Assembly: GCF_002723955.1 (NCBI RefSeq)
Contig: NZ_BEWN01000002.1
Coordinates: 310,001 to 374,000, forward strand
Reading direction: 5' to 3'
From: Gluconobacter frateurii
GTDB taxonomy: Bacteria > Pseudomonadota > Alphaproteobacteria > Acetobacterales > Acetobacteraceae
DNA length: 64,000 bases
Position 1 is the stretch's first letter. Each line of letters begins with the position of its first letter. The position numbers and the translations under genes are program-made. The notes beneath the pieces are model-generated. The model was not told where the DNA came from. It was given only the letters and a program-made list of their open reading frames with translations, and ran no database searches. Shown here piece after piece: positions 42,950-52,282 of this stretch.

Positions 42950-44203
42950 ATGACAGAACAGAGTATGGCGTTCCGGCGTGGAGACTCCATCCCAGGATGG
43001 TTGCCGCTTATGCTGGGTATTTTTACGGCTGTGGGCCCCGTTTCTACGGATATCTACCTGCCGGCCTTGCCCGAAATGGAACGCCAGCTTCACTCTGCTC
43101 CCGGCTCTGGCAGCATCACGATGGCGGCGTGGGTTATCGGTCTGGCCATCGGTCAGATCAGCATTGGCCCGATTTCTGACCGGTTTGGCCGTCGGCTGCC
43201 ACTTCTGATTGGCATGATCGGCTACACGATCGGTGAAGTCGGCTGTGCTTTGGCCCCGAACATGACCGTCATGTGTATCTGGCGTGTCTTTTCTGCGCTG
43301 ATGGCGTCGGCCGGGCTGGTCGTGCCCAATGCCTGTCTGCGAGACCTGACGGAGGGCGATGCGGCTTCGAAGCTGATGTCTCGCCTGATTGTTGTTCAGG
43401 GTGTGGTACCGATTTTGGCACCGATGCTCGGGGGTTTTGCCCTGAAGTTCGTAGACTGGCGGTCCATCTTCTGGGCGACTGCGATCTACGGTGCACTCTG
43501 TAGCCTTATGCTGCTGACAGTGTTCCCCGAAACGCTTCCAGCGCAGGAGCGGCGTGACATGAACCCGCTCTCCATCATCGAGCGGTATATCTATATTCTG
43601 CGGACTCGCAGTTTCATCACGAATGGTCTTGTCTGGAGCTTCCTGGGGTTCGTGACCTTCACATACCTGACGGGGGCACCGACGCTGTTCGAAGAGCGCT
43701 TTGGCATGTCGCCGTTCCATTACGGCATGCTGTTCGGCCTGTTTGCGATTTGCATGATCGGCGCCTCGGCCATCAACGGACTTGTGGTGGGCAAGGTCAG
43801 TACTACCCATATGCTCTTCAGTGCGCTTGGCATCAGTGTGACGGGAAGCGTCCTGTTTCTGGCGCTGGCCGTGATTTCCGCGGTTGATCTGACGTCTGGG
43901 GGACAACTCCGGCCGTTCTTCCTATGGCCACTCATCATCGCACTGGTCATCACAATGGCGCCAACAGGCATCATTGGACCCAATTCCATGGTTGGCATTC
44001 TGTCCGAACAGTCCGAACGTGCGGGTTCGGCCTCTGCGCTGGCAGGAACAATGCAGTACCTGTTTGGAGCGGTTGCCAGTGCGCTGTTCGGGCTGATGCC
44101 TGCGGGGACGGCTGTTCCGTTCGCAGGCTTTCTGGTCTTTGCCTTTTGCGCGGCAACATTCTTTGCCCTGCTGAGGCCAAAGCTTCCCCCTTCAGCGCCC
44201 TGA
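42950..44203 (+). CDS. Bcr/CflA-type multidrug MFS exporter
   Basis: 417 residues, twelve helices. Begins with the family pattern: GIFTAVGPVSTDIYLPALPEMERQL and MFS signature GPISDRFGRRLPLLIG. Second half shows ISVTGSVLFLALAV. Exports drugs such as bicyclomycin or metabolites by proton antiport. Own gene, 106 bases after the TVP38-like stop. Confidence 0.88.
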   Translation: MTEQSMAFRRGDSIPGWLPLMLGIFTAVGPVSTDIYLPALPEMERQLHSAPGSGSITMAAWVIGLAIGQISIGPISDRFGRRLPLLIGMIGYTIGEVGCALAPNMTVMCIWRVFSALMASAGLVVPNACLRDLTEGDAASKLMSRLIVVQGVVPILAPMLGGFALKFVDWRSIFWATAIYGALCSLMLLTVFPETLPAQERRDMNPLSIIERYIYILRTRSFITNGLVWSFLGFVTFTYLTGAPTLFEERFGMSPFHYGMLFGLFAICMIGASAINGLVVGKVSTTHMLFSALGISVTGSVLFLALAVISAVDLTSGGQLRPFFLWPLIIALVITMAPTGIIGPNSMVGILSEQSERAGSASALAGTMQYLFGAVASALFGLMPAGTAVPFAGFLVFAFCAATFFALLRPKLPPSAP

Positions 44204-44218
44204 TGGGAGTTGAGAGCG

Positions 44219-44569
44219 ATGCAGGTTCTACTGGTTGAAGATGATGTTGCCGTGGCCCTTGTGGTGAAAACGGTTCTGCAGCGTGAAGGCTGGGATGTTC
44301 ATCAGGTTGAGGATGCGGAATCTGCGCTGGCGTGGGATGGGACGGCCGACCTTCTGGTCACGGATTATAATCTTCCCGGCGTTCTCAATGGGCTATTGCT
44401 GGCCCGAAAACTGCGGGAGCAGAACGCTTTACTAGCTGTCGTTCTCATGTCGGGAGACTTTGAGGAAGGCCAGTTGATGGGCGAAAGCGTGGCTGTTCTG
44501 CCAAAGCCGTTTCGCAGAAATGCCCTTCTGGACGCCATCGATCAGGCCCGGAATGCAATCCGGGCTTGA
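44219..44569 (+). CDS. Stand-alone response-regulator receiver domain
   Basis: Start at ATG 44219 (MQVLLVEDDVAVALVVKTVL). 116 residues, single CheY-like domain: acidic pocket EDD, phospho-Asp in LLVTDYNLPG (about 53), Thr/Ser in VLMSGDF and Lys in VLPKPF. No output domain, so it signals by protein contact. No kinase is next to it. Confidence 0.88.
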   Translation: MQVLLVEDDVAVALVVKTVLQREGWDVHQVEDAESALAWDGTADLLVTDYNLPGVLNGLLLARKLREQNALLAVVLMSGDFEEGQLMGESVAVLPKPFRRNALLDAIDQARNAIRA

Positions 44570-44634
44570 GTTGAAGGGGAAGAGTCCCCTACATGGCGCG
44601 CTGTTTGTCATGCCCAGAAGAAAGCAGTGCCGCC

Positions 44635-45174
44635 ATGTCGTTCAAGGAACCCCAGCCGCTTAACCTCAAGGACTATATCAGTGAGGTTCCGGATTTCCCG
44701 AAGCCGGGGATTCTGTTCTACGACATCTCCACGCTGATCCGTTCCGCCGAAGCCTGGCAGGTCGCAACAGGCCGACTGGCCCGTATCATTTCCGCATGGC
44801 AGCCTGATCTTCTGGCCGGAATCGAAAGCCGTGGCTTCCTGACGGCGGCCCCGCTGGCACAGCGTCTTGGCTGTGGTTTCACTATGCTGCGTAAGCCAGG
44901 GAAGCTGCCGGGTAAGACGATTTCCCTGAAATACGGTCTCGAATATGGCGAAGACGAACTGCACATTCAGGCGGACGCCATCAAGCCGGGCCAGCGCGTT
45001 GTCGTTCTCGATGATCTTCTGGCTACAGGCGGCACATTGGCGGCTTCCATCGACCTGCTGCGCAAGGTTGGCGCAGAAGTTGTTGGTGCCAGCGTGCTGA
45101 TCGAGCTTGCAGGTCTCAAGGGACGTGACAAACTGGACGTTCCGCTGAACGCACTCATCACTTACGAAGACTGA
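44635..45174 (+). CDS. apt: Adenine phosphoribosyltransferase
   Basis: Start at ATG 44635 ([25 protein letters not shown]); upstream in-frame ATG 44593 is less likely. 179 residues with the PRPP loop [16 protein letters not shown] and KPGKLPG. Salvages adenine to AMP. Followed eight bases later by a nitroreductase with overlapping ribosome site. Confidence 0.95.
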   Translation: MSFKEPQPLNLKDYISEVPDFPKPGILFYDISTLIRSAEAWQVATGRLARIISAWQPDLLAGIESRGFLTAAPLAQRLGCGFTMLRKPGKLPGKTISLKYGLEYGEDELHIQADAIKPGQRVVVLDDLLATGGTLAASIDLLRKVGAEVVGASVLIELAGLKGRDKLDVPLNALITYED

Positions 45175-45183
45175 GGAACCCCC

Positions 45184-45999
45184 ATGTCCGGCATTTCTTC
45201 CCTGTGGCAGACCCGCTATCGCACTGACGCCCCGAAAGACCTGCCGGACAATCCGGTTCTCGAAACCCTTCTGAAACACCATTCGGTTCGGGCCTATCTC
45301 CCGGATGCGCTGCCTCCCGGAACGCTGGAAGCCGGAATTGCGGCGGCCTCGTCGGCGGCGACGTCCAGCAACCTTCAGGTCTGGTCCGTCGTCGCGGTTG
45401 AAAATCCCGAGACGCGCGCGAAGCTGGCCGAACTCAGTGGCAACCAGAAGCACATTGAAGTCGCTCCGCTGTTTCTGGCGTGGATCGTCGATCTGGCGCG
45501 CCTGGAACGGATTGCAGAGCGTGCTGGAAAGGGCAGCGAAGCGCTGGATTATGAGGAAATCTTCCTCATGAGCACGCTGGATGTCGGCATCGCCGCCCAG
45601 AATGCCGTGACGGCCTTCGAGTCCATGGGGCTGGGCACTGTTTATATTGGCGGTCTGCGTAACCATCCGGAAGACGTCGCCAAACTGCTCAACCTTCCTC
45701 CGAAAACCGTTGCGGTTGTTGGCATGTGTGTGGGGCGTCCGGATCCCGCCTATCAGAACGGGTACAAGCCCCGTCTCGGTCAGGATGTGGTCGTTCACCG
45801 GGAACGGTATGACGTGACGCAGGAGCCGGAAGGCATTGCCGCCTACGACCGCGTTGCCGATGCCTACCAGCAGGAACAGGGGCTCCCGTCCCGTGCATGG
45901 TCCGAGACTGTTGCGGCCCGTGTGGACAGCTATCGCGGTTTGAGTGGACGGCACGTCATGAAGGCAGTTCTGAACCGGATGGGCTTTGCGTTGAAATAA
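45184..45999 (+). CDS. NADPH nitroreductase (NfsA-like)
   Basis: 271 residues of the FMN nitroreductase fold: HHSVRAYLPDAL, AASSAATSSNLQVWSVVAVE, QNAVTAFESMGLGTVYIGGLRNHPEDV and GMCVGRPDPAYQNGYKPRLGQDVVVHRERYD. Reduces nitroaromatics or quinones by two electrons. Follows apt closely and its end is 43 bases before the hrpB start, so a shared transcript is likely. Confidence 0.9.
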   Translation: MSGISSLWQTRYRTDAPKDLPDNPVLETLLKHHSVRAYLPDALPPGTLEAGIAAASSAATSSNLQVWSVVAVENPETRAKLAELSGNQKHIEVAPLFLAWIVDLARLERIAERAGKGSEALDYEEIFLMSTLDVGIAAQNAVTAFESMGLGTVYIGGLRNHPEDVAKLLNLPPKTVAVVGMCVGRPDPAYQNGYKPRLGQDVVVHRERYDVTQEPEGIAAYDRVADAYQQEQGLPSRAWSETVAARVDSYRGLSGRHVMKAVLNRMGFALK

Positions 46000-46042
46000 C
46001 CGGTTCTCTGGCTATCCATCTGTTTTCCACGGGAGTTCCGTC

Positions 46043-48529
46043 CTGAGCGCGTTTCTTTCTCCGGACCTCCCGGTCACGGCCATTCTTCCAGAGCTTCTGA
46101 GCGTACTTGAACAGCAGCCGAATGCTGTTCTGGTGGCTCCCCCGGGCGCCGGTAAGACGACGCTGACGCCATTGGCGCTGCTCGATGCGCCATGGCTTGA
46201 GGGGCAGAAAATCATTCTTGTCGAACCGCGCCGTGTTGCCGTGCGCGGTGCCGCATCCCGGATGGCCAGCACGCTCGGTGAACGTCCCGGTGAGACTGTT
46301 GGCTTCCGAACCCGCACAGATTCTGCTGTTTCCAGCCGCACGCGCATCGAAGTCGTGACGGAAGGGCTGCTTGTTCGCCGCCTTCTGGCAGACCCGACAC
46401 TTGATGGCGTTGGTGCTGTCCTGTTCGATGAAGTTCATGAACGGTCGCTGGATCTGGATGCCGCCCTGGCTTTCTGTCTGGATCTTCAACGCGAACTGCG
46501 GCCGGATCTGCGTATTCTGGCAATGTCCGCAACGCCGGATGGTCGCGCTTTCACAACCCTCATGAACGCTCCCCTCATCGAGAGTGAAGGGCGGCAGTAT
46601 CCGATTGATGTCCGGCACACCCGCGATATCTCACATCCTAGAGACCTACCCGAAGCCTGCGCTCGAGCGATCCGGCAGGTCTGGTCGGAAGAAGAGGGCG
46701 ATATTCTCGCTTTTTTACCGGGCGTTGGTGAAATTCGCCGGACGCAGGCACTGCTTGGGGAGTCCGTGCCTGTTTTCCCACTTCATGGCGAACAGACAAC
46801 AGAAGATCAGGATCGCGCGATTGCACCGTCCGACGTCCGTCGCGTCGTGCTGGCAACGTCCATTGCGGAAACATCTGTGACGGTTTCGGGCGTCAGGATT
46901 GTCGTGGATGGTGGCCTTCGACGGGCGCCGCGTCTGGACCCCAACACCGGCCTGTCGCGGCTGGAAACCCTGAAGATCTCCCGCGCGACAGCAACCCAGC
47001 GGGCCGGGCGTGCAGGCCGACAGTCGCCCGGTGTCGCAATTCGTCTCTGGTCTGAAGCCACACAGCGCGCGTTGCGTCCGCAGGATGCGCCTGAAATCCT
47101 TGTCGCAGACCTGACGGATTTTGCCCTTGTAACTGCGGCCTGGCAGGACGTCATGGGCACGTCTCCTGATGATCTGCCTTTGCTGGATGCGCCGCCTGCT
47201 GGGGTCCTGAAAGGTGGGCGCGAACTGCTCTCTGACCTTGGAGCTATTAACGCAGCAGGGCACATCACACCGCTCGGAAAACGGATGGCCGGATTGGGAG
47301 CCCATCCGCGCCTGGCCGCCATGCTTTGTGCAGCAAAGACCATTCCTGAACGTGTCACAGGCGCCTGTCTTGCAGCACTTCTGGAAGAGCGCGATCCCCT
47401 TCGTCCCAGACCGAACACACCTGCAGGTGCTTCGGCTGGAGCGGACATTCGCACGCGTTTGGCTCTTTTCGAACGCGATGACCCCCGTGCCGATCGCGCC
47501 AGCCTGTTTCACATGCGGCAATCCGCCAAGCGCTTTCTGCGCCGGATGGGCGGGAAAGATCTTCCTCTCAGCCCGATGCCTTCACACGCCGGACCACTTC
47601 TGGCCGCTGGATTCCCGGATCGTGTGGCGCAGGCCGCTGGTGAGTTGGGGCGCTTTCGTCTTGCGGGCGGAGGAAGTGCGCGCGTCTCGGCTAATGATGG
47701 TCTGGCACGGGAAAAGCTGCTGGCTGCTGCGGCCTTCCATACCCGGACATCCACGGAAATCACTTTGGCCGCGCCTCTGGATGCGGAAAATCTGCCCCAG
47801 ACGCTGCTGGACCGGACGACCGAACAGGTGGAGACCAGTCTGGATGGTGCCTCCGGACGCATCATCGCCCGGCGCCGACTTCGTCTTGGCGCGCTGATCC
47901 TGCGAGACCGCAATACGGAAGTAACGCCTGAGGAAGCACAGGCCCTCCTGCTTCAGCAGATCCAGTCCGATCTGGCGCGAGCCCTCGACTGGTCCGACGC
48001 GACCCAGCAGTTTCAGGCCCGCGTCGCTCATGCCCGGACAACTTATGCGCCCCATCTGCCGGACCTGTCCCTAGAGGCTCTGGCTCAAGGCTTGGAATGG
48101 CTCGAACCCTATCTAGCGGGCTGTGACCGCTTAACGCAGGTCAAGGCGCTGGATCTTCTGTCCATCCTGCGTGCGCAACTGGACTACGCTGATCTGTCGG
48201 CGTTGGATCGAAAATTACCGCCACGTTTGACGCTGAAAGCCAGCACGCACGAGATTGATTACACGGGTGCGATTCCAACAGTGTCCGCCCGTGCACAGGC
48301 TTTCTACGGAACAGCCACAACGCCTGTGCTGGCCGACGGTCAGGTCGCGCTTCAATGTGCGCTTCTGTCGCCGGCCGGCCGGCCGCAGGCGATTACAGCT
48401 GATCTGGCAGGCTTCTGGAAAGGAAGCTGGTTGGATATGCGTAAGGACATGCGAGGCCGTTACCCTCGGCATGACTGGCCGGAAGATCCGGCGACCGCTG
48501 AGCCTCCGAAGCCAAGGCCAAAGCGTTAG
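46043..48529 (+). CDS. hrpB: ATP-dependent helicase HrpB, probable CTG start
   Basis: DEAH-box helicase of unclear role in RNA or mRNA processing. Walker A is APPGAGKTT (about residues 33-40), DEVH in VLFDEVHERSLD, SAT in AMSATPDG, and motif VI in QRAGRAGRQ. The long C-terminus has the HrpB-only domain. Starting at GTG 46133, the shadow start, would remove the beta-strand before Walker A. Upstream only CTG 46043 (LSAFLSPDLPV) has a good site: GGGAG seven bases before. No ATG, GTG or TTG exists back to the in-frame TGA at 45992. 828 residues, normal for HrpB. Last four bases overlap the convergent nucleoside hydrolase. Confidence 0.9.
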   Translation: MSAFLSPDLPVTAILPELLSVLEQQPNAVLVAPPGAGKTTLTPLALLDAPWLEGQKIILVEPRRVAVRGAASRMASTLGERPGETVGFRTRTDSAVSSRTRIEVVTEGLLVRRLLADPTLDGVGAVLFDEVHERSLDLDAALAFCLDLQRELRPDLRILAMSATPDGRAFTTLMNAPLIESEGRQYPIDVRHTRDISHPRDLPEACARAIRQVWSEEEGDILAFLPGVGEIRRTQALLGESVPVFPLHGEQTTEDQDRAIAPSDVRRVVLATSIAETSVTVSGVRIVVDGGLRRAPRLDPNTGLSRLETLKISRATATQRAGRAGRQSPGVAIRLWSEATQRALRPQDAPEILVADLTDFALVTAAWQDVMGTSPDDLPLLDAPPAGVLKGGRELLSDLGAINAAGHITPLGKRMAGLGAHPRLAAMLCAAKTIPERVTGACLAALLEERDPLRPRPNTPAGASAGADIRTRLALFERDDPRADRASLFHMRQSAKRFLRRMGGKDLPLSPMPSHAGPLLAAGFPDRVAQAAGELGRFRLAGGGSARVSANDGLAREKLLAAAAFHTRTSTEITLAAPLDAENLPQTLLDRTTEQVETSLDGASGRIIARRRLRLGALILRDRNTEVTPEEAQALLLQQIQSDLARALDWSDATQQFQARVAHARTTYAPHLPDLSLEALAQGLEWLEPYLAGCDRLTQVKALDLLSILRAQLDYADLSALDRKLPPRLTLKASTHEIDYTGAIPTVSARAQAFYGTATTPVLADGQVALQCALLSPAGRPQAITADLAGFWKGSWLDMRKDMRGRYPRHDWPEDPATAEPPKPRPKR

Positions 48530-49569
48530 CCCAGTCGCAGGATGGCGTTGTGGAAAAGGGCCCGAACGCCTTCCGCATTCACGTCCGTACAGACCTGCAC
48601 GGACGGGCGATGATCCCAGTCGCCCGGCGGATAGACGCGTCCATCAGCTTTCAGAATGGACTCTCCTAAAGCGACGCTTTCCGTTGCGACCCGTACCGAC
48701 CCTTTCTGCGTTTTGAAGAGTTCCGGGGCGATGACATAGGCGGCGGCTGAGGCGTCATTGACGTAAATGCCGTTCAGGCCGAGCCCATGATGAAAGTTCA
48801 TGTAAACGCGGGTGATGTCCCACAGGAACTGCCCGGCTTTACCGCCATGCTGGCGGAGATCGGCGAAATACGCATCCGTCATGATGGTCTGTGTCGTGAC
48901 ATCCAGCCCCACGATCGTCAGGGGCCAACCCGCGGCACAGATTTCGTCTGCCGCACGGGGATCGCCATGGAAATTGGCCTCTGCGGCCGGTGTGACGTTC
49001 CCTCGGGCTCCATGATACCCGAACGCCCCGCCCATCAGCACGACCTCCCGAACCAGCCCGGCAATCTCCGGCGCTTTTCGCAGCGCGAGCGCCAGATTGG
49101 TCATATGTCCCGTTGCAACCAGCGTGATTTCGTGAGGATTGGCTCGCACAAGGTCGATAATCAGGTCGTGGGCGGGACGGGGATCGAGCTTTTTCCGGGT
49201 TGCGGGAAGAGGGATGTCGCCCAGTGCGTTACGCCCATGAATGGTGACGGGTGGTGAGGACGTAACGCCGTCCAAAGACACCCCTTGACCTTTCGCAACA
49301 GGAGCATTGATCCCGAACCTGTCTGCCAGATACAGAGCATTGCGTGTCGTGGTCTCGATCAGGCCATTGCCGGACGCTGTGGTGATCCCGACGATTGAAA
49401 TACCAGGCGTGCCATGGAGCAGTAAAAGCGCCATGGCATCGTCGACCCCGGGATCGGTATCCAAAATGATCTTGCGGCCGGGTGCTTGTGCCTGAACCTG
49501 TATCGGTAAGGCCGCAAGGGATGCCAGTCTCGCGGAGTGGGCAAGCAGGGAGCGGCGGGACAGGCGCAT
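48526..49569 (-). CDS. Exported nucleoside hydrolase
   Basis: 347 residues. N-terminus MRLSRRSLLAHSARLASLAALPIQVQAQ has a twin Arg (SRRSLL) and an AQA cleavage site, so Tat export is likely. Then ILDTDPGVDDAMALLLL, the calcium-binding DTDPGxDD signature of inosine-uridine hydrolases, and ATGHMTNLALAL. The His of the catalytic part lies in DASAAAYVIAP/FHGDPRAADEI. Releases free bases from ribonucleosides in the periplasm. Confidence 0.88.
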   Translation of the reverse strand: MRLSRRSLLAHSARLASLAALPIQVQAQAPGRKIILDTDPGVDDAMALLLLHGTPGISIVGITTASGNGLIETTTRNALYLADRFGINAPVAKGQGVSLDGVTSSPPVTIHGRNALGDIPLPATRKKLDPRPAHDLIIDLVRANPHEITLVATGHMTNLALALRKAPEIAGLVREVVLMGGAFGYHGARGNVTPAAEANFHGDPRAADEICAAGWPLTIVGLDVTTQTIMTDAYFADLRQHGGKAGQFLWDITRVYMNFHHGLGLNGIYVNDASAAAYVIAPELFKTQKGSVRVATESVALGESILKADGRVYPPGDWDHRPSVQVCTDVNAEGVRALFHNAILRLG

Positions 49570-49632
49570 GGCAGATCCTTACGGATTGAAGTAGCCGTTA
49601 CTATCCGGGAATGACCTGTCTGCCGCAAGCGT

Positions 49633-50040
49633 TCAGCGCAGGCGAAGGGCGAAGCGTCCAGCTCCGGCAGAGGCAAGGATCAGAAGACCACCGGCAATGC
49701 TGATGTTCTTGTAGAAATGGATCATCATGTCGTAGCGGAGCATGCCGGACATGGTCCAGAAATGATGGCCGATCAGCCCTGTAATAACTGTATAAATAGC
49801 GAGAATAATCGCAACAGGCTCGACCAGAACGCCTGTGACCAGCGCAAGCCCTGCACCAAGTTCCACAACAATGGCGAGTACGGCAGACAGAGTGGGAAGC
49901 GGGGCGCCCGTTTGCGCCATGTAGGAAACGGCAGACTGAAAATCAGCCAGTTTCCCCCAGCCCATGACCAGGAAAAGCACGGCCATCAGCAGGCGTCCGG
50001 AAAGAAGGAGAGCATCGCGGGGAAGGAGAGAAGCGAACAT
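49633..50040 (-). CDS. DoxX family membrane protein
   Basis: Start at ATG 50040 (MFASLLPRDALLLSGRLL). 135 residues with four helices and DoxX features: RLLMAVLFLVMGWGKLADFQSAVSYMAQTGAPLPTL, GHHFWTM. Members help thiosulfate oxidation or act in redox stress; here no such partner is near. Integral inner-membrane protein. Confidence 0.85.
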   Translation of the reverse strand: MFASLLPRDALLLSGRLLMAVLFLVMGWGKLADFQSAVSYMAQTGAPLPTLSAVLAIVVELGAGLALVTGVLVEPVAIILAIYTVITGLIGHHFWTMSGMLRYDMMIHFYKNISIAGGLLILASAGAGRFALRLR

Positions 50041-50260
50041 GGGATTATCTTTCAGAGGAGAAGAACTGACTGAAAGATAGGCAAAACCGGATCGACCAAA
50101 AATAGAAATCACGGAATGATATGCTTTCCATAAATAGCATATGAGAAATATACGAGGGCCGTCTCAAAGGTCAAAAAACGCCCGTGTAGCGCTTCTTTTA
50201 GGAGCTTCGGCTATTTTGTGTTAGCAGCTGAAACATGACGATGTTCGTGACCTGTTTCCT

Positions 50261-51508
50261 ATGAATCGCTCTCTTCAGGCCGCAGTAATCGGGGCAGGGA
50301 CAGCGACTGTCGTAACAGTGGGGCTCATGCTCGCATGGCGCGCGCATGACAGCAGTTCACGCATTTCTTCACCCTCACGGCAGGCCTCTCCTGCAACGGT
50401 TCAGCAGCCCGTGGCCAAATCGCTGCCGCCTGTTGTTTCTGACGGAACGCTTGCCGGGGAAAGTACGGATTCCCATGGAATCCCGACGCAGCCTCCGGTC
50501 CCGGCCGCAGCGCCAGCTCTTCCGCCACTTCTGGTCAAATACGGTCCCCTGAGTTTTGCGCCGCTCGTCCGACAGGTCATTCCGGCTGTCGTCAATATCG
50601 CCATTACTCAGAACAGCCCTGACGGCCATGACCACGTTCCCCCGCAAATCAAGGGAACACCGCTGGAAAAGCGTTATCATGATCGTATGAAGCGCCAGCA
50701 GGATGAGATGGTTGGCGCGGGTTCTGGCTTCATTGTGGATGCGACAGGCATCATCGTCACGAACCGCCACGTTGTTGGCGGCGCTGACAAGGTGGTCGTG
50801 TCCCTGTCTAACGGCCACGAAATGCCAGCCCGGCTCTTGGGTGCGGACCCGCTGACGGATATTGCCGTCATAAAGGTCGATAGCCCCGAACCACTCCCGC
50901 ACGTCACGTGGGGCGACAGCCGCCAGACGGATATCGGAGACTGGATTCTCGTGGCGGGTAATCCGTTCGGCTTCGGGTCTTCCGTTACGGCGGGTATCGT
51001 TTCAGCCGTCGGCCGAGATCTCGGGATTGGCTCGCTGGATGATTTCATCCAGCTCGATGCGCCCATCAATCCCGGTAATTCCGGTGGCCCAGCCTTCAAC
51101 ATGCGTGGACAGGTTGTCGCCGTGAATGCGGCGATCGTGACACCTGCGGGTGGTTCGGTGGGGATTGGTTTCGGTATCCCCTCCGAAATCGTGGCACCTA
51201 TTGTCGCGGAAATCGAAGCCACTGGTCATGCCGAACATGGCTGGCTCGGGATCACGCTGGATGACAGTGACACTGATGTCGGCATTGCAGGCGTCGATAA
51301 TGGTGGGCCGGCTCAGAAAAGTGGTCTGCGGCGTGGTGATATCGTCCGTCAGGTGGATGGAACGCCGGTAATCAGTGCCCGTATGCTGCTGCGAAGCATT
51401 GCTGCGGCCAAGCCGGGCATGGTGCTGAATTTCGGCGTCCGCCGTGGCGATCAGGACGTGACGCTACCTGTTCATATCGGGCCGCGTCCCAAGAATGCGG
51501 ATAACTGA
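50261..51508 (+). CDS. HtrA/Do-like serine protease with one PDZ domain
   Basis: 415 residues. N-terminal helix (about 7-24, AAVIGAGTATVVTVGLMLAW) anchors or exports it, then a Pro/Ser-rich linker (to about 85). Trypsin-like triad: His in IIVTNRHVVGG, Asp in LTDIAVIKVD and Ser in NPGNSGGPAFN. One PDZ domain (about 310-400, GWLGITLDDSD...). Degrades misfolded envelope proteins. Followed 90 bases later by a two-component system, so envelope stress control is plausible. Confidence 0.9.
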   Translation: MNRSLQAAVIGAGTATVVTVGLMLAWRAHDSSSRISSPSRQASPATVQQPVAKSLPPVVSDGTLAGESTDSHGIPTQPPVPAAAPALPPLLVKYGPLSFAPLVRQVIPAVVNIAITQNSPDGHDHVPPQIKGTPLEKRYHDRMKRQQDEMVGAGSGFIVDATGIIVTNRHVVGGADKVVVSLSNGHEMPARLLGADPLTDIAVIKVDSPEPLPHVTWGDSRQTDIGDWILVAGNPFGFGSSVTAGIVSAVGRDLGIGSLDDFIQLDAPINPGNSGGPAFNMRGQVVAVNAAIVTPAGGSVGIGFGIPSEIVAPIVAEIEATGHAEHGWLGITLDDSDTDVGIAGVDNGGPAQKSGLRRGDIVRQVDGTPVISARMLLRSIAAAKPGMVLNFGVRRGDQDVTLPVHIGPRPKNADN

Positions 51509-51598
51509 ACAACGCTTCACTTTGACCCACGGAAACAAGCCGGTATTCTGTAGGTCTGATGCGGCGTTCAGCCGTCCGGAAAGAAGAGAGTAACATCC

Positions 51599-52279
51599 AT
51601 GCGTATCCTGCTTGTCGAGGACGATTCCACAGTCCGCGCCTTTGTTCTCAAGGGGTTGCGCGAGGCCGGGCATGTCGTTGATGAAGCGGATAATGGCAAG
51701 GACGGTTTGTTTCTGGCCGTCAGCGAGAATTACGACGTTGTCATCCTGGATCGCATGTTGCCGGGCGGCATTGATGGTCTGCGTATTCTGGAAACGCTGC
51801 GCGGCCAGCAAAACGCCACGCCTGTTCTGCTTCTTTCCGCTCTCGCGGATGTTGATGAACGTGTTGCCGGTCTGAAGGCTGGCGGCGACGATTACATGAC
51901 GAAGCCGTTTGCGTTCTCCGAACTGCTGGCCCGTGTGGAAGCTCTGGGTCGTCGTGGGCGCCCGGAATCCGCTCCCCAGACGCGCCTGACGGTCGGGGAT
52001 CTGGAAATGGATCTGCTGTCCCGGACAGTGAAGCGTGGCAACGAAAAAATCGATCTTCAGCCCCGTGAATTTCGTCTGCTGGAATTTTTGATCCGCCACG
52101 CCGGACAGGTCGTGACCCGCACCATGCTGCTGGAGCGCGTGTGGGACTATCACTTTGATCCACAGACCAACGTGATCGACGTGCATGTTTCCCGCCTTCG
52201 CCAGAAGGTGGACAAGCCGTTTGCTACCCCACTCATTCACACGATCCGGAACGCCGGCTACATCCTGCGCGCGGACTGA
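51599..52279 (+). CDS. OmpR/PhoB-type response regulator
   Basis: 226 residues: receiver with EDD, phospho-Asp in VVILDRMLPGGI (about 51) and Lys in MTKPFAFSELL; C-terminal winged helix with LLEFLIRHAGQVVTRTMLLERVWDYHFDPQTNVIDVHVSRLRQKVD. Works with the kinase that begins four bases later. Downstream secreted proteins and the upstream protease are candidate targets. Confidence 0.93.
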   Translation: MRILLVEDDSTVRAFVLKGLREAGHVVDEADNGKDGLFLAVSENYDVVILDRMLPGGIDGLRILETLRGQQNATPVLLLSALADVDERVAGLKAGGDDYMTKPFAFSELLARVEALGRRGRPESAPQTRLTVGDLEMDLLSRTVKRGNEKIDLQPREFRLLEFLIRHAGQVVTRTMLLERVWDYHFDPQTNVIDVHVSRLRQKVDKPFATPLIHTIRNAGYILRAD

Positions 52280-52282
52280 TCC

